From the NCBI GenBank assembly GCA_036250225.1, contig JAPZLL010000076.1:1-64000 (forward strand): 64,000 nucleotides of DNA, written 5' to 3'. This document shows, one piece after another, positions 61,921 to 64,000 of this stretch (position 1 is its first letter; the number at the start of each line of letters is the position of its first letter). The notes beneath the pieces were generated by a model. That model saw only the letters and a list, made by a program, of their open reading frames with translations, was not told the DNA's origin and did not search any database. Source of the DNA: Cercophora sp. LCS_1 (taxonomy: Eukaryota; Ascomycota; Sordariomycetes; Sordariales; Lasiosphaeriaceae). The position numbers and the translations under genes were made by a program.

Positions 61921-64000
61921 GTTGCTCTTGGCCCTTGTTGTTGCTGTTATTGAAGAGGACGAGCAGAACACAACTCTAACAACTCTGAAGAATAAAAGGG
62001 AGGGGGGAAGGAGAAAAAGGGGTAAACAAGCTCCGTATTAGGAGAGGCGACCTCTCGGTGGATGGTATGGAACTGTCTTGTTGAGTACCGCCGAGAGTGC
62101 CCCCCAGTGTGGCCATGGCCCGGCTGTCTTTTAAACAAGTCTTTGAGCTGTCCATGTGCTGCCATGTCATGTTGATGACACTGGCACCGACTGATGAACC
62201 TGTCTGGCGCTCGTGCGCCACTCGGACGCCGGTACCCTCGGACGCTGCCACCACGACGCACCCTCAGACGCGGTACCGACGGCATTGTCCTTTGACTTGT
62301 GCTTGTGCAAGTTTGCCCCTTTTGCTCAAACTGGCATTCCCCGCGTTTCCCACACCCGGGTGCCGACGGCGGGCGTTCGAGGTGTCGGGTCATTCCGTCC
62401 ATGACTGGCATGCAAACAAAAGGATCTGCGTCGGTCTGCGTCACTGCCGCGGCAACCCGGTGTCAACACGCCCAAATCGCCTTGATTGAAGCCGTCGCTG
62501 GCATGAAAAGATGAAAGCAAGGGCTTTTCGGCTCGAACGACGTGGTTTGTGGGAATCCCATGGGTGGGCGCTTGTGTGACGGCGCCTTCCGCACAGTCGC
62601 CCCAGGGTGGGTGGACATCTCGTCCCAAAGCGAGGGAGCTCTTGGTGTTTTTTTCTGGCTTTTTGTGTGCTGGTGCCACGGTTACCTCACTGTGCGTTGG
62701 ACGGTGGCTCTTGTGTCGCCGTTGCCGGGAGATGGCTTGACGGCTGCCCACTCCTAGCGACAACGTGGACGGGCTCGGAATGCTGCCCGCCATGCCCATG
62801 TTCCCAGCAGCGATACGCCAAGCGCAAAAAGTGTCGACGGCACTGGGTTCGTCCGGCTCCGTTGGTCTTGTTCACACTTCAGGGTCTCGTCCAGGGTCCT
62901 GCTCAGGGTTCGCGATCGTCGCTTTTGTGCACACCAAGCCTGTCTGGTCTGGTCTCCTGTCGCCGGGCCATCGTGGGCAGCGTGTCACACTGTTTACATC
63001 TCGATGCGCGATGCGTGATGCGTGATGGCTCCCCTATCGCCGCCAAACCCCGAGTAATCCACGGATTGGAAATCCGATCTAGCTCGGGTCTGGGGACATT
63101 GCATCCCGACAGCGGCCAAGAGGCGACTTACTCCCACGTCCACGTCCTCGGGTCAGGCGCAACAGCCCGTTGTACCGTTTCATGTGCTTTGTATGCATCT
63201 GATACCTCAAGCCAAGCATTTTGGTCGCCCCGGGGCAGTCAGCCGGGCGGAGCTGAGGGCGTCCCAGCCGGCTGGGTCGTGGCGACGCATGCAGCGGAGC
63301 CTGTTGGATGCGTCTTGTTTTTCCCCGTCGGAGACATTTGGTCTTGAGGTCAGGGGCTTGTCCCACGTAAGACGCCTGTTTCCACCTCTCAGCATGTCTG
63401 TCTCAGAATGTCGAGAGCTGGCCAGCTGTGGCCGTCGAGACCAAGTCCCGACCTCGGACCTCCCAGTCACTGTCCATGGCCACGGGCTCCATGTTTCAGA
63501 CACAAAAGAACCCAAGCCGGAACTTTATCCCGCGTGGCAGATGGTCGCCGTGGTAGAGGGAGGCCCTGGCCCGATGAGATCGACGCCAACGCGTTCAGGT
63601 GAGAGCTGCGTGCAGATGCCACTAGAGATCGCGCTACACGGCAGACTGCGTGCTTGTCGGTATCCAGTCAAACATCGGTGCCTGGCCGTCCCACACCCAG
63701 AAATCAAATGACTTTCTGCATGTGGCAACTTGTTTTTCCCGTCTGTCGTGGTTCACTTTTTGGTCTGTCGTGGGCCGCTATCATCCCAGTGCCGTGTTAC
63801 TCTTCTAGACATCTTGGCGATAGGCCTACTCAACCTCGGCTCTCCCCGGCTGCTCTGAATCAACATGTGAGGCGGGTTTGAGCTGCCTGGCCACGGGTGG
63901 ATGTGTCCTATCGTCTCCGTGACACACTCCCCGGATAGTAGCTGAGAAGGTATCATGGATGGTCCCGCGACATGGCCGTCCTGGATTCGGTGTGCTGAAC
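61921..64000. other. Right-end region without recognised genes
   Basis: About 2.1 kb upstream of the transporter. Overlapping frames up to 246 codons exist on both strands, rich in Cys/Arg/Ser/Trp, without motifs or start context, and look like chance frames. A short tandem repeat is at 63003-63023. Confidence 0.45.
63003..63023 (+). repeat. Three tandem GATGCGY units
   Basis: Three 7-base units (GATGCGC, GATGCGT, GATGCGT) followed by a partial GATG. No coding context. Confidence 0.7.

Noticed and set aside
62607..63347. 246-codon plus-strand frame near the right end
   Set aside because: Cys/Arg/Ser/Pro-rich, overlapped by frames on both strands, with no motif, signal or homology seen; likely chance in GC-rich DNA.

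Overview
The window reads as nuclear DNA of a filamentous ascomycete (Pezizomycotina, most likely a sordariomycete-type genome). The reasons are introns of about 45-70 bases with GT..CTRAC..AG signals, several heterokaryon-incompatibility (HET) genes, many Zn2Cys6 regulators, and families typical of these fungi (DUF1996, NmrA-like, DUF3425, DHA2-type MFS, Tim50 with a SLEDMLVHSEW signature). Three housekeeping-type genes (tim50, a Ted1/Cdc1-like phosphatase, a KptA/Tpt1-like protein) sit in the right third. The rest looks accessory.

Layout. 1-5 kb: a HET gene followed by a divergent HNH-nuclease-like protein. 5-14 kb: a secreted DUF1996 protein, a divergent NmrA-like/Zn2Cys6 pair, a small secreted SH3-like protein, a truncated P450 relic and a beta-carbonic anhydrase. 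14-18 kb: a second HET gene and an unknown nuclear-type protein. 18.6-25.8 kb: a regulator cluster made of a broken Zn2Cys6 factor, a Zn2Cys6-DUF3425 fusion and a bZIP protein that lacks DUF3425. 26-45 kb: a membrane protein, a second NmrA-like protein, a SnoaL-like protein, a TOL-type HET relic, a methyltransferase, a RhoGAP-like protein, a flavin monooxygenase, a broken HET gene, a nitronate monooxygenase and a divergent Zn2Cys6/SDR pair. 45-57 kb: a 2EXR/F-box-like protein, Tim50, a secreted protein with 21-residue repeats, a Ted1-like phosphatase, a KAR-type SDR and a KptA-like protein. 58-62 kb: a frameshifted membrane protein, a broken TIM-barrel (3-dehydroshikimate dehydratase-like) gene and a DHA2 transporter. 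62-64 kb: no gene recognised.

The recurring theme is gene decay. At least four genes carry an in-frame TAG where the family normally has (or probably has) Trp. This is the TGG-to-TAG change expected from CpA-to-TpA mutation on the other strand, as in repeat-induced point mutation (RIP). It fits a rapidly evolving region rich in HET genes and regulators. The redox/methyl-transfer genes at 28-45 kb could be a dispersed or decayed metabolic cluster, but no PKS, NRPS or terpene backbone gene is present.

All exon boundaries were placed by eye from splice signals, frame and family resemblance. No alignment, transcript data or database search was available.
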